DNA of 58,167 nucleotides from Clostridium sp. MSJ-8 (GCF_018918325.1 NZ_JAHLQH010000040.1:1-58167), one strand, 5' to 3'. Counted from the stretch's first letter, positions 1 through 8,623 are shown. A program made the numbers and translations. The notes: generated by a model from the sequence alone, not told the origin.

Positions 1-2
1 AA

Positions 3-122
3 ATAACTCACAGACTTCTCTTGACTCAAAAGATGATAAAAATAATAAAAAAAATCCTAAAAACTGTGGATAACTTTACCGAAGCTGAACAATCACGTTT
101 AAAATTAATATATAAGATTTAA
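3..122 (+). other. Possible C-terminal tail of an ORF cut by the window edge
   Basis: The third frame is open from the left edge to a TAA at 120-122, about 39 codons. The last residues (TVDNFTEAEQSRLKLIYKI) look protein-like, but the first half is lysine/isoleucine-rich and could be chance in AT-rich DNA. A second, shorter hydrophilic open frame overlaps it. I do not recognise a family. A TTATCCACA-type 9-mer lies inside on the minus strand (65-73). Confidence 0.2.
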
Positions 123-159
123 TAAATGTAAAAATGTGGTTACTAAATAAGTGAAATAG

Positions 160-164
160 CAAGG
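160..164. repeat. IS21 target-site duplication, left copy
   Basis: CAAGG lies immediately outside the left end of the element and matches 2359-2363. Confidence 0.7.
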
Positions 165-236
165 TGTGCATGTCAACATCAAAATGAAATAAAATTCCAA
201 CATGGAAATGAATAAAAATTCTAATATTAATTTCTA

Positions 237-995
237 CTATTTATTGCTATTTTCTTGTTGAATTAATTCATATACATCTTTAGTTCTATATGATGGACCA
301 ACAATTTTGATTATATGAGAGTGATGTAATAGTCTGTCTAAAATAGCATTCGCTAACGTCATATCAGAAAATACATCGCCCCATTTACTAAATGGTTGAT
401 TAGTAGTAATTATAGTAGAATTATGTTCATATCGTTTAGTTATAAGTTGAAAGAATAGATTAGCACCCAACTTATCTATTGGTAAATATCCAATTTCATC
501 TATGATTAGAAGTTTATATTTATTATAATGTTTTAACCTGGCTTCTAACCTATTTTCATTATAAGCTTTTCTAAGATTCTGTATTAAATCATGACAACTT
601 ATAAAATATGTTAAATAGCGTTTGCTAGCTGCTTCAACTCCGATAGCGGTAGCCAAGTGAGTCTTTCCTACACCAGGTGTTCCATAAAATAATATATTCT
701 CTTTATTTTCAATAAATCTTAATGTACAAAGATCTTTAATCTCAGCTTTATTTACTGAAGGTTGAAAATCAAAATTAAAATCTTCTACCTTTTTTACAAA
801 AGGGAATCCAGCTACAGTAATTTGGATTTTTGAAGCCATTTCATTTTTATATTCAATTTCTTTATCTGTTAAATGTATAAGAGCATCTAGAACTGAAATA
901 TTATCTTTCACCACAGTATCTAAATAAGCTGGTATGTAAGAATACATTTTTTCTAATTTTAGGGTTTCTAAATTATTTAATAACTTTGCATACAT
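237..995 (-). CDS. istB: IS21-family helper ATPase IstB
   Basis: This 252-aa AAA+ ATPase is related to DnaC. In IS21 elements it assists the IstA transposase in target selection and strand transfer. The Walker A motif GTPGVGKT is near residues 105-112 and Walker B LLIIDEIGYLP near 162-172; the length is normal for IstB. Its ATG follows the istA stop by seven bases, and GGAGAG upstream, inside the end of istA, serves as ribosome binding site, so the two genes are translationally linked. No frameshift is visible. The identification is secure from motifs and partner gene. Confidence 0.95.
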   Translation of the reverse strand: MYAKLLNNLETLKLEKMYSYIPAYLDTVVKDNISVLDALIHLTDKEIEYKNEMASKIQITVAGFPFVKKVEDFNFDFQPSVNKAEIKDLCTLRFIENKENILFYGTPGVGKTHLATAIGVEAASKRYLTYFISCHDLIQNLRKAYNENRLEARLKHYNKYKLLIIDEIGYLPIDKLGANLFFQLITKRYEHNSTIITTNQPFSKWGDVFSDMTLANAILDRLLHHSHIIKIVGPSYRTKDVYELIQQENSNK

Positions 996-1002
996 TGTCT
1001 AA

Positions 1003-2235
1003 TCACTCTCCTAATAATATATCCATCATTGATATGTTTTCCTCTATAAACAAGTCTATATTCTCATCCGATAGATGGCTACAAGCATCTGATTTAAGGA
1101 TTTCATGGAAATGACTTTTTTTATAATTATATCTTTTATCGCTAATTGAATGACAAACAATAAAATCTTTATTATAATAAATATTGATATTGCCGTCTGT
1201 TGTTTCGGTAATGTTTAACTTATAACCAATATATTTGGTTGGTACAGAGTATTTTTTACCTTTATAATTGACCATAGATTCTTTTGAAACTTTATATTCT
1301 TTTTCGCAGGAGATATATGAAAGCAATGAATCCAATGGGGGTATAGGTTTAAAATACTCTCTTTCTTTATCTAGTCTACTAACAGGTGATTCATTTATTG
1401 CTTGTGAAATTTCATTATTTATATTATGCATAAAATTATTCACAATAACTTCTAATTCATCATAATTTTCGAATTCGCCGTTATAAACGGCTAAGCGGTT
1501 TGTAAGATGTGCTAGAGATTCTACTTTTCCCTTAGTTTGTGGTCTATATGCTCTACATGCTATAGGTTTAAAGCCAGCATCATTAGCAAAATTTCTAAAA
1601 GTTTTATTAAATTCAACTTGTGAAAAGGTAGATTTACTTCTATCAATTACTGTTTTCATATTATCAAATAAAATTTCTTTTGGTATTCCGCCGAAGTAAT
1701 TAAAAGCTGAGATCATACAGTTAAATAAAGTTTTTTGATTTCTATCCATAGTCAACTTTAAGTATTTCATTCTTGAATATCCCATTACCATTAAAAATAT
1801 ATTTACCTTAAATACTTCACCATTCTTACTAATCATAGTTAGATTTTCCTTCCAATCTACTTGAGCTTGTAATCCAGGTGAGGTTTCAAATCTTACTGTA
1901 GCTCTTTTAGTTTCTATACTTTTATGTTTATTAACAAATGCAGCTACTGTACTATATTTACCTTTATATCCTTTAGTTTGAATAAATTTATACACTCCCA
2001 TGGCAGTGGCACCGTAATTATCAACTTTATCTATAATAATAGATTTATAATCATCTATAAGCGAAGTGTATACTCGTGAAGATTTCTTTGGTTTCAGTTC
2101 ACCAGATTGAATCTTTAAATATCTATCTATTGTTCTTGGATCACAATTAAATCTTCTTGCTAATTCACTTTTATTCAATAGTTTCACATCCTCTCTTGAA
2201 AATTCCTTTAATTTATTCTCTATATCGTATCTCAT
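1003..2235 (-). CDS. istA: IS21-family transposase IstA
   Basis: This 410-aa DDE transposase cuts and joins the element ends. The N-terminus carries a helix-turn-helix (NKSELARRFNCDPRTIDRYL). A retroviral-integrase-type core follows, with the acidic residues in QVDWKE, LFDNMK and KGKVESL as candidate D, D and E. I start at the ATG at 2235 because an AAAGGATAGG ribosome site precedes it; the frame stays open upstream to 2361, but that would run through the terminal repeat. It is co-transcribed with istB. Confidence 0.93.
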   Translation of the reverse strand: MRYDIENKLKEFSREDVKLLNKSELARRFNCDPRTIDRYLKIQSGELKPKKSSRVYTSLIDDYKSIIIDKVDNYGATAMGVYKFIQTKGYKGKYSTVAAFVNKHKSIETKRATVRFETSPGLQAQVDWKENLTMISKNGEVFKVNIFLMVMGYSRMKYLKLTMDRNQKTLFNCMISAFNYFGGIPKEILFDNMKTVIDRSKSTFSQVEFNKTFRNFANDAGFKPIACRAYRPQTKGKVESLAHLTNRLAVYNGEFENYDELEVIVNNFMHNINNEISQAINESPVSRLDKEREYFKPIPPLDSLLSYISCEKEYKVSKESMVNYKGKKYSVPTKYIGYKLNITETTDGNINIYYNKDFIVCHSISDKRYNYKKSHFHEILKSDACSHLSDENIDLFIEENISMMDILLGE

Positions 2236-2358
2236 AATTGTACCTATCCTTTCCATAAGATTAGTACAATTATATATTGAAATAATAAAACAAAAAAGTG
2301 CATTAATCCCTACATTTTTATGTTGGAACTTTTCTGCACTTTCATAATACCATTTACA

Positions 2359-2363
2359 CAAGG
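2359..2363. repeat. IS21 target-site duplication, right copy
   Basis: CAAGG lies immediately outside the right end of the element and matches 160-164. Confidence 0.7.
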
Positions 2364-2391
2364 TTGTTAGGTAATGGTATTAGTATAAAGT

Positions 2392-2828
2392 AGTGGACAC
2401 ATTAAATCAAACTAAGTAAAATATTATTTAGTTAAGAAAGGATGTGTCCATTATGAGAAAGGGCAAAAGATATGATTAAGATTATAAAGATATGATAGTA
2501 GATTTATTTAAATCAGGAGTGAGTGTATCTGAAAAATGATTTAAAAGAACTCTGTAAAAAATTCAATATAATACAATCATTTAGTAAAAAAGGTTGCCCA
2601 TATGATAATGCTTGCATAGAATCTTTCCATTCATCAATAAAGAAAGAAGAAATTTATAGAAATAAATACCGAACCTTTGAAGAAGCTAATGTTGCTATTT
2701 TTAAGTATATTGAAGGTTGGTATAACAGGAGAAGACTATACTCTTCTATTAATTACATGACTCCAGAGCAATGTGAATTATTAGCTAGAATTACAGCATA
2801 AATAAAGTTTGACTTTTTATGTCCTAAA
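2392..2828 (+). mobile_element. IS3-family remnant with internal deletion
   Basis: About 435 bp are bounded by imperfect inverted repeats. The left end carries GGACACATTAAATCAAACT (from 2395); the right end, read inward from 2825, carries GGACATAAAAAGTCAAACT. Between them are the start of an orfA-like frame and the last 90 codons of an orfB transposase, so most of the element has been lost. It lies 30 bp from the IS21 right end. With no complete transposase it cannot move itself, although the preserved ends could in principle be used in trans. Confidence 0.75.
2453..2801 (+). pseudogene. Fused fragments of IS3-family orfA and orfB
   Basis: From the ATG at 2453 the frame reads MRKGKRYD, then a TAA, then DYKDMIVDLFKSGVSVSEK, the typical N-terminus of an IS3 orfA. 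Near 2540 the sequence switches to a different frame encoding the orfB C-terminus, including CPYDNACIESFHSSIKKE (catalytic Glu region) and the WYNRRRLYSSINYMTPEQ tail. The integrase-core residues preceding the Glu are absent. This is a deletion derivative that makes no functional transposase. Confidence 0.8.
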
Positions 2829-2924
2829 TATTGACATAAGACCAATATAATAGTTATTAAATCTCTTAAAATAGGTGAAATCTCAATGGAAATTTGTGAA
2901 AAAGAAGAAAGGAGGTCTAATATA

Positions 2925-3353
2925 ATGGAAATACGTGAAGCAACAAAAAATGATATAGATAGTATTGAAAAAATATATGAAAACATACATGATGAAGAAG
3001 AAAAAGGATTGACTACAATTGGTTGGATTCGAAATATATATCCAACCAGAAAAAATGCTGAAGACGGTTTGGAGCGAAAGGATTTATTCGTTATGGAAGA
3101 TGAAGGAAAAATTGTAGCGACAGCTGTCATTAATCAAATCCAAGTTGATGAATATAAGTATGCATTAGGTTTGAATTATGCCAAGGAAATATTTGGTTCG
3201 GATAAGGTTTCGTTAGGTGTTTTTGAGAATAATGAATCAGCTTATTATTGTTATAAAGCAACAGGTTTTGAGGACGTATACCAAGATGTAATAGAAAAGT
3301 ATACTGTAATGGGAGAAGAATGGAATTGCTTAGAATTGTCAATAAAATTATAA
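2925..3353 (+). pseudogene. Chimeric or internally deleted GNAT acetyltransferase
   Basis: A 142-codon frame starts at 2925 after a strong AGGAGGT site. Residues 1-80 resemble the N-terminal half of a GNAT fold (MEIREATKND...GKIVATAVINQIQVDEYKY). The text then jumps to LNYAKEIFGSDKVSLGVFEN and NESAYYCYKATGFEDVYQDV, the C-terminal beta-strand and helix of a GNAT. The acetyl-CoA pyrophosphate-binding segment (motif A, R/Q-x-x-G-x-G/A), expected between them, is missing. The two halves look like different GNAT subfamilies, so an out-of-register recombination is likely. The frame is intact, but catalysis is doubtful. Confidence 0.6.
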
Positions 3354-3461
3354 AGTAAGATTTACATCTCAATTATTTTTGTAGAGCACATGATATGTAT
3401 ATTAGGATATTATTTAAGTAGTAGCATTAATGTAAGTTTAACGTAATTACAAATAAAATTA

Positions 3462-3490
3462 TTGCAAAGAAATTAATATTGATGTATATT
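3462..3490 (+). promoter_or_regulatory. Candidate promoter for the 3548 gene
   Basis: TTGCAA (3462-3467), a 17-bp spacer and TATATT (3485-3490) lie about 60 bp upstream of the start codon. Confidence 0.4.
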
Positions 3491-3547
3491 ATAATGATTT
3501 GAATATTAATGTTCAAGTGGTAGGCAGGGGAATAATGGAGGTGGATT

Positions 3548-4213
3548 ATGTTAAGATATGTTGAAGACAAAAAGTTTATTGGTAAAATGAGAAGGAGATG
3601 CGGCAAGATAATGCAAGAGCTTTGCCATCAGTTGAAAGAAGATTGGGATATTGGATCTAATTTTTATATGGTGGGAAGTGGAGATAGAAATCTAATTATG
3701 CAGAATGGAAATCAGTCCATAGATTTAGATTATAATCTTGAAATTATTCGTTGTGGATATTCTAATTGTAGAGATATTAAAGAGAATGTTATGAATACAT
3801 TAAATAAAATTTTAAGTAAGTATAATATAGCTACATGTAAGGATTCTACATCTGCAATAACTACTGAGAAGGTTCATTTTAAAAAAGGAAATAAGACAGA
3901 ATTTTCTATAGATATTGCAATAGTACGTAGAGATAAAGATGATAGAATATATAGATTAATTCATAATAAGACTGGATTTGTAGCGTGTGATAAATATTAT
4001 TGGGAACAGGCACCAAATTCTCATTATCTTAGAGAGAAGGTAAATGAGATTAAGAAATTTGGAATGTGGGAAGAAGTACGACAACAATATTGTGATATAA
4101 AAAATAGGTATCTTTGTTTTTATTGTAATAATCATACATCATTTATATGTTATATAGAAGCTGTTAATAACGTGTATAATAAACTACAGAGAAGAAGAAT
4201 TGGATGTTATTAA
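3548..4213 (+). CDS. Nucleotidyltransferase-fold protein, function unknown
   Basis: This 221-aa protein has a pol-beta-type nucleotidyltransferase signature. A GS pair (residues 43-44, MVGSGDRNL) is followed by the metal-binding pair D59-x-D61 (SIDLDYNLEI) and a third Asp at 122 (FSIDIAIV). A GGAGGTG ribosome site sits just before the ATG. The fold is shared by antibiotic nucleotidylyltransferases, MNT antitoxins and second-messenger cyclases, and the sequence alone does not choose between them. It stands alone, with a hairpin terminator after it, in an IS-rich stretch. I do not recognise a named family. Confidence 0.6.
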   Translation: MLRYVEDKKFIGKMRRRCGKIMQELCHQLKEDWDIGSNFYMVGSGDRNLIMQNGNQSIDLDYNLEIIRCGYSNCRDIKENVMNTLNKILSKYNIATCKDSTSAITTEKVHFKKGNKTEFSIDIAIVRRDKDDRIYRLIHNKTGFVACDKYYWEQAPNSHYLREKVNEIKKFGMWEEVRQQYCDIKNRYLCFYCNNHTSFICYIEAVNNVYNKLQRRRIGCY

Positions 4214-4255
4214 GAAATTCTAATAGGTATATTATAAATATAAGATTGTATTATT

Positions 4256-4285
4256 AGAGCATCATTGCAAAATGGTGCTCTATTT
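4256..4285 (+). terminator. Hairpin terminator after the 3548 gene
   Basis: AGAGCATCAT and ATGGTGCTCT form a 10-bp stem (one G-T pair) with a 6-base loop. The T-run (ATTTTACT) is weak. Confidence 0.5.
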
Positions 4286-4613
4286 TACTATTTAGGAAAT
4301 TATATCTGTGGATAAGTATCTTAGATATAGTGTTTAAGTAGTGCTAGAGCATACTACATAAAGAGTAAAGAAAAATAGTGTTATAACCCAGAACCTCTTA
4401 TAAGATTCTAAAAAATAGATGTATTCATAAGCTGTCTTGGAGATTTTTTTATGCTTAAAAATTTTAATATGAAAAGATAAAATGACATTATTACTAATAA
4501 AATAAGAAAGAGGAACAACAACTTGCTATAGAAAATATTGAATTATTAGTTAATTTATGTAAATATATAATAAAGGAAATTAAAATTGTAAGGAGTATTA
4601 GAGGTGATTAAAA
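4286..4613. other. Intergenic stretch without a recognisable gene
   Basis: About 330 bp are AT-rich with many stops in all frames. A TTATCCACA-type 9-mer (minus strand, 4307-4315) is the only short motif I noted. A GAGGTG ribosome site precedes the ATG at 4614. No convincing promoter was found. Confidence 0.4.
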
Positions 4614-5396
4614 ATGTATTTTGAGAAGTTATGGAATGCATTTGCTGAGTTAGAAGAAGTGGAAGCAATTGCATTAGGAGGATCTAGAGCAGGAAATGAT
4701 TTTGATGAAAAATCAGATTATGATTTATATATATATTGTACTAAGATTCCAAATGAAGAAAATAGAAAAAAGATTTTAGAGAAGTATTGTGAATATATGG
4801 AGATTGGAAATAGTTTCTGGGAACTAGAGGATGATTGCACATTAAAAGATGGAATAGATATTGATATCTTATATAGGAATATAGAAGATTTTTCAAATAA
4901 AGTTGCATCTGTAGTAGAAAAACATTATGCACACAATGGTTATACTACTTGTATGTGGCACAATTTGTTACACAGTTGTGTTTTATATGACAAAATAGGA
5001 AAATTTGAAATTATGAAAAATAGGTTTAAAGTTCCTTATCCTGAAGAGTTAAAAAGTAATATTATAAATCAGAATATGAGATTATTAACTGGTAATTTGC
5101 CTTCGTATGATACTCAGATAAAGAAAGCATTGAAACGTAAAGATTGGACAAGTGTAAACCATAGAACTGCTGCATTTCTAGAATCTTATTTAGATATTAT
5201 TTTTGCAGTAAATAAATTAACTCATCCTGGAGAAAAACGTATGGTACAATATGCAAAAGAACATGCTAAAATTTTACCTGTTGATTTTGAGAATAATATT
5301 GATAAATTATTACAGAGTCTTTTTTCTAATCCTATAGAAGTAGAAAGAGCTTTACAAAATATTGTTGATAGACTTAAGGAGATAATTGCTGTATAA
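4614..5396 (+). CDS. Nucleotidyltransferase domain protein (DUF4037-like C-terminus)
   Basis: This 260-aa protein has a clear N-terminal nucleotidyltransferase motif: GGSRAG at 22-27, then D35-x-D37 in SDYDLYIY, and a third acidic site in DGIDIDILYR (82/84). The remaining ~170 residues are helical, resembling the C-terminal domain seen in DUF4037 and kanamycin-nucleotidyltransferase-like proteins. Substrate unknown. It is followed after 62 bp by a gene with a HEPN-like RNxxxH motif in the same orientation, an arrangement reminiscent of HEPN/MNT modules. A chromosomal aminoglycoside or metabolite nucleotidyltransferase is the alternative. Confidence 0.65.
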   Translation: MYFEKLWNAFAELEEVEAIALGGSRAGNDFDEKSDYDLYIYCTKIPNEENRKKILEKYCEYMEIGNSFWELEDDCTLKDGIDIDILYRNIEDFSNKVASVVEKHYAHNGYTTCMWHNLLHSCVLYDKIGKFEIMKNRFKVPYPEELKSNIINQNMRLLTGNLPSYDTQIKKALKRKDWTSVNHRTAAFLESYLDIIFAVNKLTHPGEKRMVQYAKEHAKILPVDFENNIDKLLQSLFSNPIEVERALQNIVDRLKEIIAV

Positions 5397-5458
5397 TTTT
5401 TCTATTAGCTAGGGCTTGAACAATATTATTAATAGATATTTATAAGGGAGGTGTTTAA

Positions 5459-5995
5459 GTGCCTCAGAATTTAAACATAGATTTTTTTAATGAATATAAA
5501 CGATTGGACAAGTTATGTTCTGATATATATAGTAAAAATAGTGGTGGAGTGACAAGTTATATCAATGATATGGAGCATATATCTTCATTAGGAAGGGTAA
5601 ATATTCCAGAGTGGGATGATACATACAGTAAGCTTAAATCAGTGAGATATGTTAGGAATCAAATGGCACATGGGGAAGGTTCTTTTGAAGATTATGAATG
5701 TAATTATGAAGATGTAAAATGGCTTAGAGATTTTTATGAAAAGATAATGAATGTTTCAGATCCAATAGCAATATATAGAAAAAATATAAAATTAAAAAAA
5801 CAAGTACAAAACAAAAATGTAGATTATAAGAATTATGATAAACCTACAAGAAGTATAGAAGCTAATAAATTATATGCTGGTTCAGACAAATCTAGAAGTA
5901 GAGTATCTTTGTTAGGTGTAATAATATTTTCTTTTATTGGTATGATTTTGGTGATGATAATGTTTTATATTTTTCTGGAATACTTTTTCAATTAA
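5459..5995 (+). CDS. HEPN-like protein with C-terminal membrane anchor
   Basis: This 178-aa protein starts with GTG after GGGAGGTG. Residues 1-105 are helical and contain SVRYVRNQMAH, giving R66-N67-x3-H71, the spacing of the catalytic Rx4-6H motif of HEPN ribonucleases and related DUF4145-type proteins. Residues 105-148 are a lysine-rich, polar linker. Residues ~150-174 are a single hydrophobic segment near the C-terminus (LLGVIIFSFIGMILVMIMFY), suggesting a tail-anchored protein with the domain in the cytoplasm. It follows a nucleotidyltransferase gene. HEPN is my inference from one motif; the family may be an uncharacterised clostridial one. Confidence 0.5.
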   Translation: MPQNLNIDFFNEYKRLDKLCSDIYSKNSGGVTSYINDMEHISSLGRVNIPEWDDTYSKLKSVRYVRNQMAHGEGSFEDYECNYEDVKWLRDFYEKIMNVSDPIAIYRKNIKLKKQVQNKNVDYKNYDKPTRSIEANKLYAGSDKSRSRVSLLGVIIFSFIGMILVMIMFYIFLEYFFN

Positions 5996-6086
5996 TTGTA
6001 TTTAGAAAAATAACTGTGTAAACTATATTTTATAAAGGATTAAATATATAAGAAGTAAAAAATCACAAAAGAGGAGAGAGGATAAT

Positions 6087-7217
6087 ATGATACTATGGAT
6101 TTTAATTTTTGTAGCCATAGTTGTAGCATCTGTAGCTGGTTTCTTATATATAGGAAACAGAATAAGAAAATTTAAATTTATAGATAAATTTGCTAAAGGA
6201 AATAAAAATAAGGCAACACTTTTTAGTACTTTAATTATTGTAGGTGTTAGTGTAGTAATTTATCTATTATGGGGCATGATGAATGCTGTTGTATGTTTGT
6301 TACATTTGATTATCTTTTGGGGAATAATTGATTTTATTTTCTTCTTAATACGCAAATTAGGTAAGAAGACATTTAGAAGATATTATGTTGGGTTAATAGC
6401 AATTATTTTTACTATAGGTTATCTTAGTACAGGTTGGGTACTAGCACATCATGTTTGGAAAACTAATTATGTAATTAATACAGATAAACAAGTAGGTAAT
6501 CTAAAAGTTGCATTAATTTCTGATTCACATGTAGGAGCTACATTTCATAGTGAAGGTTTTAAAAAACATTTAAAGGAAATTCAGAAGCAAAATCCTGATG
6601 TAGTACTTATTACAGGAGACTTTGTTGATGATGGAACTACAAAAGAAGATATGATTCAATGCTGTAAGGCACTTGGTAAAATGAAGTCAAAATATGGTGT
6701 ATATTATGTATTTGGTAATCACGATAAAGGATATTATAGTCCAGAAAAGAGAGGATATAGTGGAGATGATCTGGCAGCAGAATTAAAATCTAATGGTGTT
6801 ACAGTTCTTCAAGATGAAAATGTTCTTATAGATAACAGATTTTATATTATAGGTAGACAAGATAGATCAGAAGAAACAGACCGTAATGGTAGTAGAGCAA
6901 GTATGAAGAAGCTTACTAAAGGATTAGATAGTAGTAAATTCTCAATTGTTATGGATCACCAACCTGGTGATTATGATAATCAAGAAGAAGCTGGAGTAGA
7001 TTTAGTCCTATCTGGACATACACATGGAGGTCAATTCTTTCCTTTTATGACATTACATAAATTAAATAAATTGGGTGGAAATGATTGTATTTATGGTTAT
7101 GAAAAAAGAAAAAATACAAACTTTATAGTAACATCTGGAATCTCTGATTGGGAAATTAAATTCAAAACAGGCTGTAAGTCTGAGTACGTAATAATTGATA
7201 TAAAGGGAGCAAAATAA
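6087..7217 (+). CDS. Membrane-anchored metallophosphoesterase (YkuE/YaeI type)
   Basis: The 376-aa protein has four hydrophobic segments in residues 2-125, then a calcineurin-type phosphoesterase domain. Metal-binding motifs appear in order: D146-x-H148 in LISDSHVG, GD at 177-178, GNHD at 210-213 and GHTHGGQ near the C-terminus. Members of this group hydrolyse phosphoesters at the membrane; YaeI/LpxG-like and lipid-related roles are known for relatives, but the substrate here is unknown. A GAGGAGAGAGG ribosome site precedes the ATG. The MATE gene follows after 29 bp, so the two may be co-transcribed. Confidence 0.85.
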   Translation: MILWILIFVAIVVASVAGFLYIGNRIRKFKFIDKFAKGNKNKATLFSTLIIVGVSVVIYLLWGMMNAVVCLLHLIIFWGIIDFIFFLIRKLGKKTFRRYYVGLIAIIFTIGYLSTGWVLAHHVWKTNYVINTDKQVGNLKVALISDSHVGATFHSEGFKKHLKEIQKQNPDVVLITGDFVDDGTTKEDMIQCCKALGKMKSKYGVYYVFGNHDKGYYSPEKRGYSGDDLAAELKSNGVTVLQDENVLIDNRFYIIGRQDRSEETDRNGSRASMKKLTKGLDSSKFSIVMDHQPGDYDNQEEAGVDLVLSGHTHGGQFFPFMTLHKLNKLGGNDCIYGYEKRKNTNFIVTSGISDWEIKFKTGCKSEYVIIDIKGAK

Positions 7218-7246
7218 GAATTATTAAGTAAAGGATATGAATTTTA

Positions 7247-8596
7247 ATGCAGAGAAATTTAACAGAAGGTCCAATAACTAAGAATATTTTATTATTTGCA
7301 TTACCTCTAATGGTCGGTAACTTATTGCAACAACTGTATAATATTGCCGATACGTGGGTAGTTGGAAGATTCTTAGGCGCTAATGCACTTGCAGCTGTAG
7401 GTTCTTCATATACATTTATGACATTTTTAACCTCAATATTTATTGGACTTTGTATGGGAAGTGGATCAGCAATTTCTATGCAATATGGAGAAGGCGATAG
7501 TAAAAAGGTTAGGCAAAGTGTCTTTATATCATTTGTTACTGTAGCTATAATCTCTATTATTTTAAATATTGTTGTATATTTATTTATGGATTTTATTTTA
7601 AAAACTATGCAAGTTCCAATTGAGATTCGCTCTATAATGAAACAATATCTTGAAGTAATATTTTTAGGGATTATAGCAATATTTCTATATAATTATTTTG
7701 CCAATTTACTTCGAGCTATAGGAAATTCTGTTGTACCTTTAGTTTTTTTAGCTATATCCTCAATAATTAATATTTTATTAGATATACTTTGCGTTCTGAT
7801 TTTAAAATGGGGAGTAAGAGGAGCTGCAATAGCAACAGTATTCTCACAATATTTATCGGCTATAGGAATTATTATTTATACTTTTATAAGAGTTAAAGAA
7901 ATTATTCCTAGAGGAAATGATATGAAGTGGGATAAACAAAATCTTTTTAGCATTTTAAATTTATCTATAATGACTAGTATTCAACAATCAATTATGAACT
8001 TTGGTATTCTTATGGTGCAAGGAATTGTTAATAGTTTTGGAACATCAATTATGGCTGCATTTGCTGCAGCTGTAAAAATAGATTCATTTGGGTATATGCC
8101 AGTTCAGGATTTTGGAAATGCCTTTTCAACATATGTTGCTCAGAATTATGGTGCAAAGAATGAAAAGAGAATTACTAAAGGAATAAAAAGTGGGGTAATC
8201 ACAACATCAATTTTCTGTATAATCATAAGTGCTTTTGTAGTACTTTTGGCTAAACCACTAATGTGTATATTTATAAATTCTAAAGAAACTCAGATAATTT
8301 CAGAAGGAGTTAAATATTTGTCTATTGAAGGTTCATGCTATATAGGAATAGGAATATTATTCTTATTATATGGATATTATAGAGCCGTTAATAAACCTGT
8401 TATGTCTGTTATACTTACAATAATTTCGTTAGGTACAAGGGTAGCCCTTGCATATACTCTGTCATCTATTTCTACAATTGGTGTTGTAGGAATTTGGATA
8501 TCAGTACCTATTGGTTGGGCCTTAGCAGATATAGTGGGAATAGCGTATTATTTTAAATCTGTATCACATGGTAGGACTCTTAGGCAAGTAAAGTAA
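7247..8596 (+). CDS. MATE family multidrug/cation efflux transporter
   Basis: This 449-aa polytopic protein has about 12 transmembrane helices. Its N-terminus is typical of the DinF/NorM-like MATE branch in Firmicutes (PLMVGNLLQQLYNIADTWVV, then GANALAAVGSS). These antiporters export cationic drugs or metabolites using Na+ or H+ gradients. The two MatE halves are visible, with the second starting near residue 235. It follows the phosphoesterase gene closely and ends at a strong bidirectional terminator. Substrate not deducible. Confidence 0.9.
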   Translation: MQRNLTEGPITKNILLFALPLMVGNLLQQLYNIADTWVVGRFLGANALAAVGSSYTFMTFLTSIFIGLCMGSGSAISMQYGEGDSKKVRQSVFISFVTVAIISIILNIVVYLFMDFILKTMQVPIEIRSIMKQYLEVIFLGIIAIFLYNYFANLLRAIGNSVVPLVFLAISSIINILLDILCVLILKWGVRGAAIATVFSQYLSAIGIIIYTFIRVKEIIPRGNDMKWDKQNLFSILNLSIMTSIQQSIMNFGILMVQGIVNSFGTSIMAAFAAAVKIDSFGYMPVQDFGNAFSTYVAQNYGAKNEKRITKGIKSGVITTSIFCIIISAFVVLLAKPLMCIFINSKETQIISEGVKYLSIEGSCYIGIGILFLLYGYYRAVNKPVMSVILTIISLGTRVALAYTLSSISTIGVVGIWISVPIGWALADIVGIAYYFKSVSHGRTLRQVK

Positions 8597-8623
8597 GCAC
8601 TAGAATAGTATTCTTATAACGCT

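Larger units (their letters stand above)
165..2358 (-). mobile_element. IS21-family insertion sequence, complete, with 5-bp target duplication
   Basis: A 2.19-kb element encodes istA then istB on the minus strand. Both outer ends begin TGT when read inward (TGTGCATG at 165; TGTAAATG from 2358 leftwards). A longer internal repeat recurs in inverted orientation near both ends: TTCCAACAT at 195-203 and ATGTTGGAA at 2320-2328. The element is bracketed by CAAGG at 160-164 and 2359-2363, which reads as the target duplication. IS21 elements typically have TG...CA ends, multiple terminal repeats and 4-8 bp duplications, so the boundaries fit. Both genes are intact, so it may still be mobile. I inferred the boundaries by eye. 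Confidence 0.85.

Noticed and set aside
2833..2852. TTGACA followed by TATAAT next to the IS3 remnant
   Set aside because: The spacing is only about nine bases, so it is not a working promoter pair.
2753..3372. Minus-strand frames opposite the GNAT chimera
   Set aside because: Low-complexity Ser/Ile/Phe text without ribosome sites; the plus strand carries recognisable GNAT segments.
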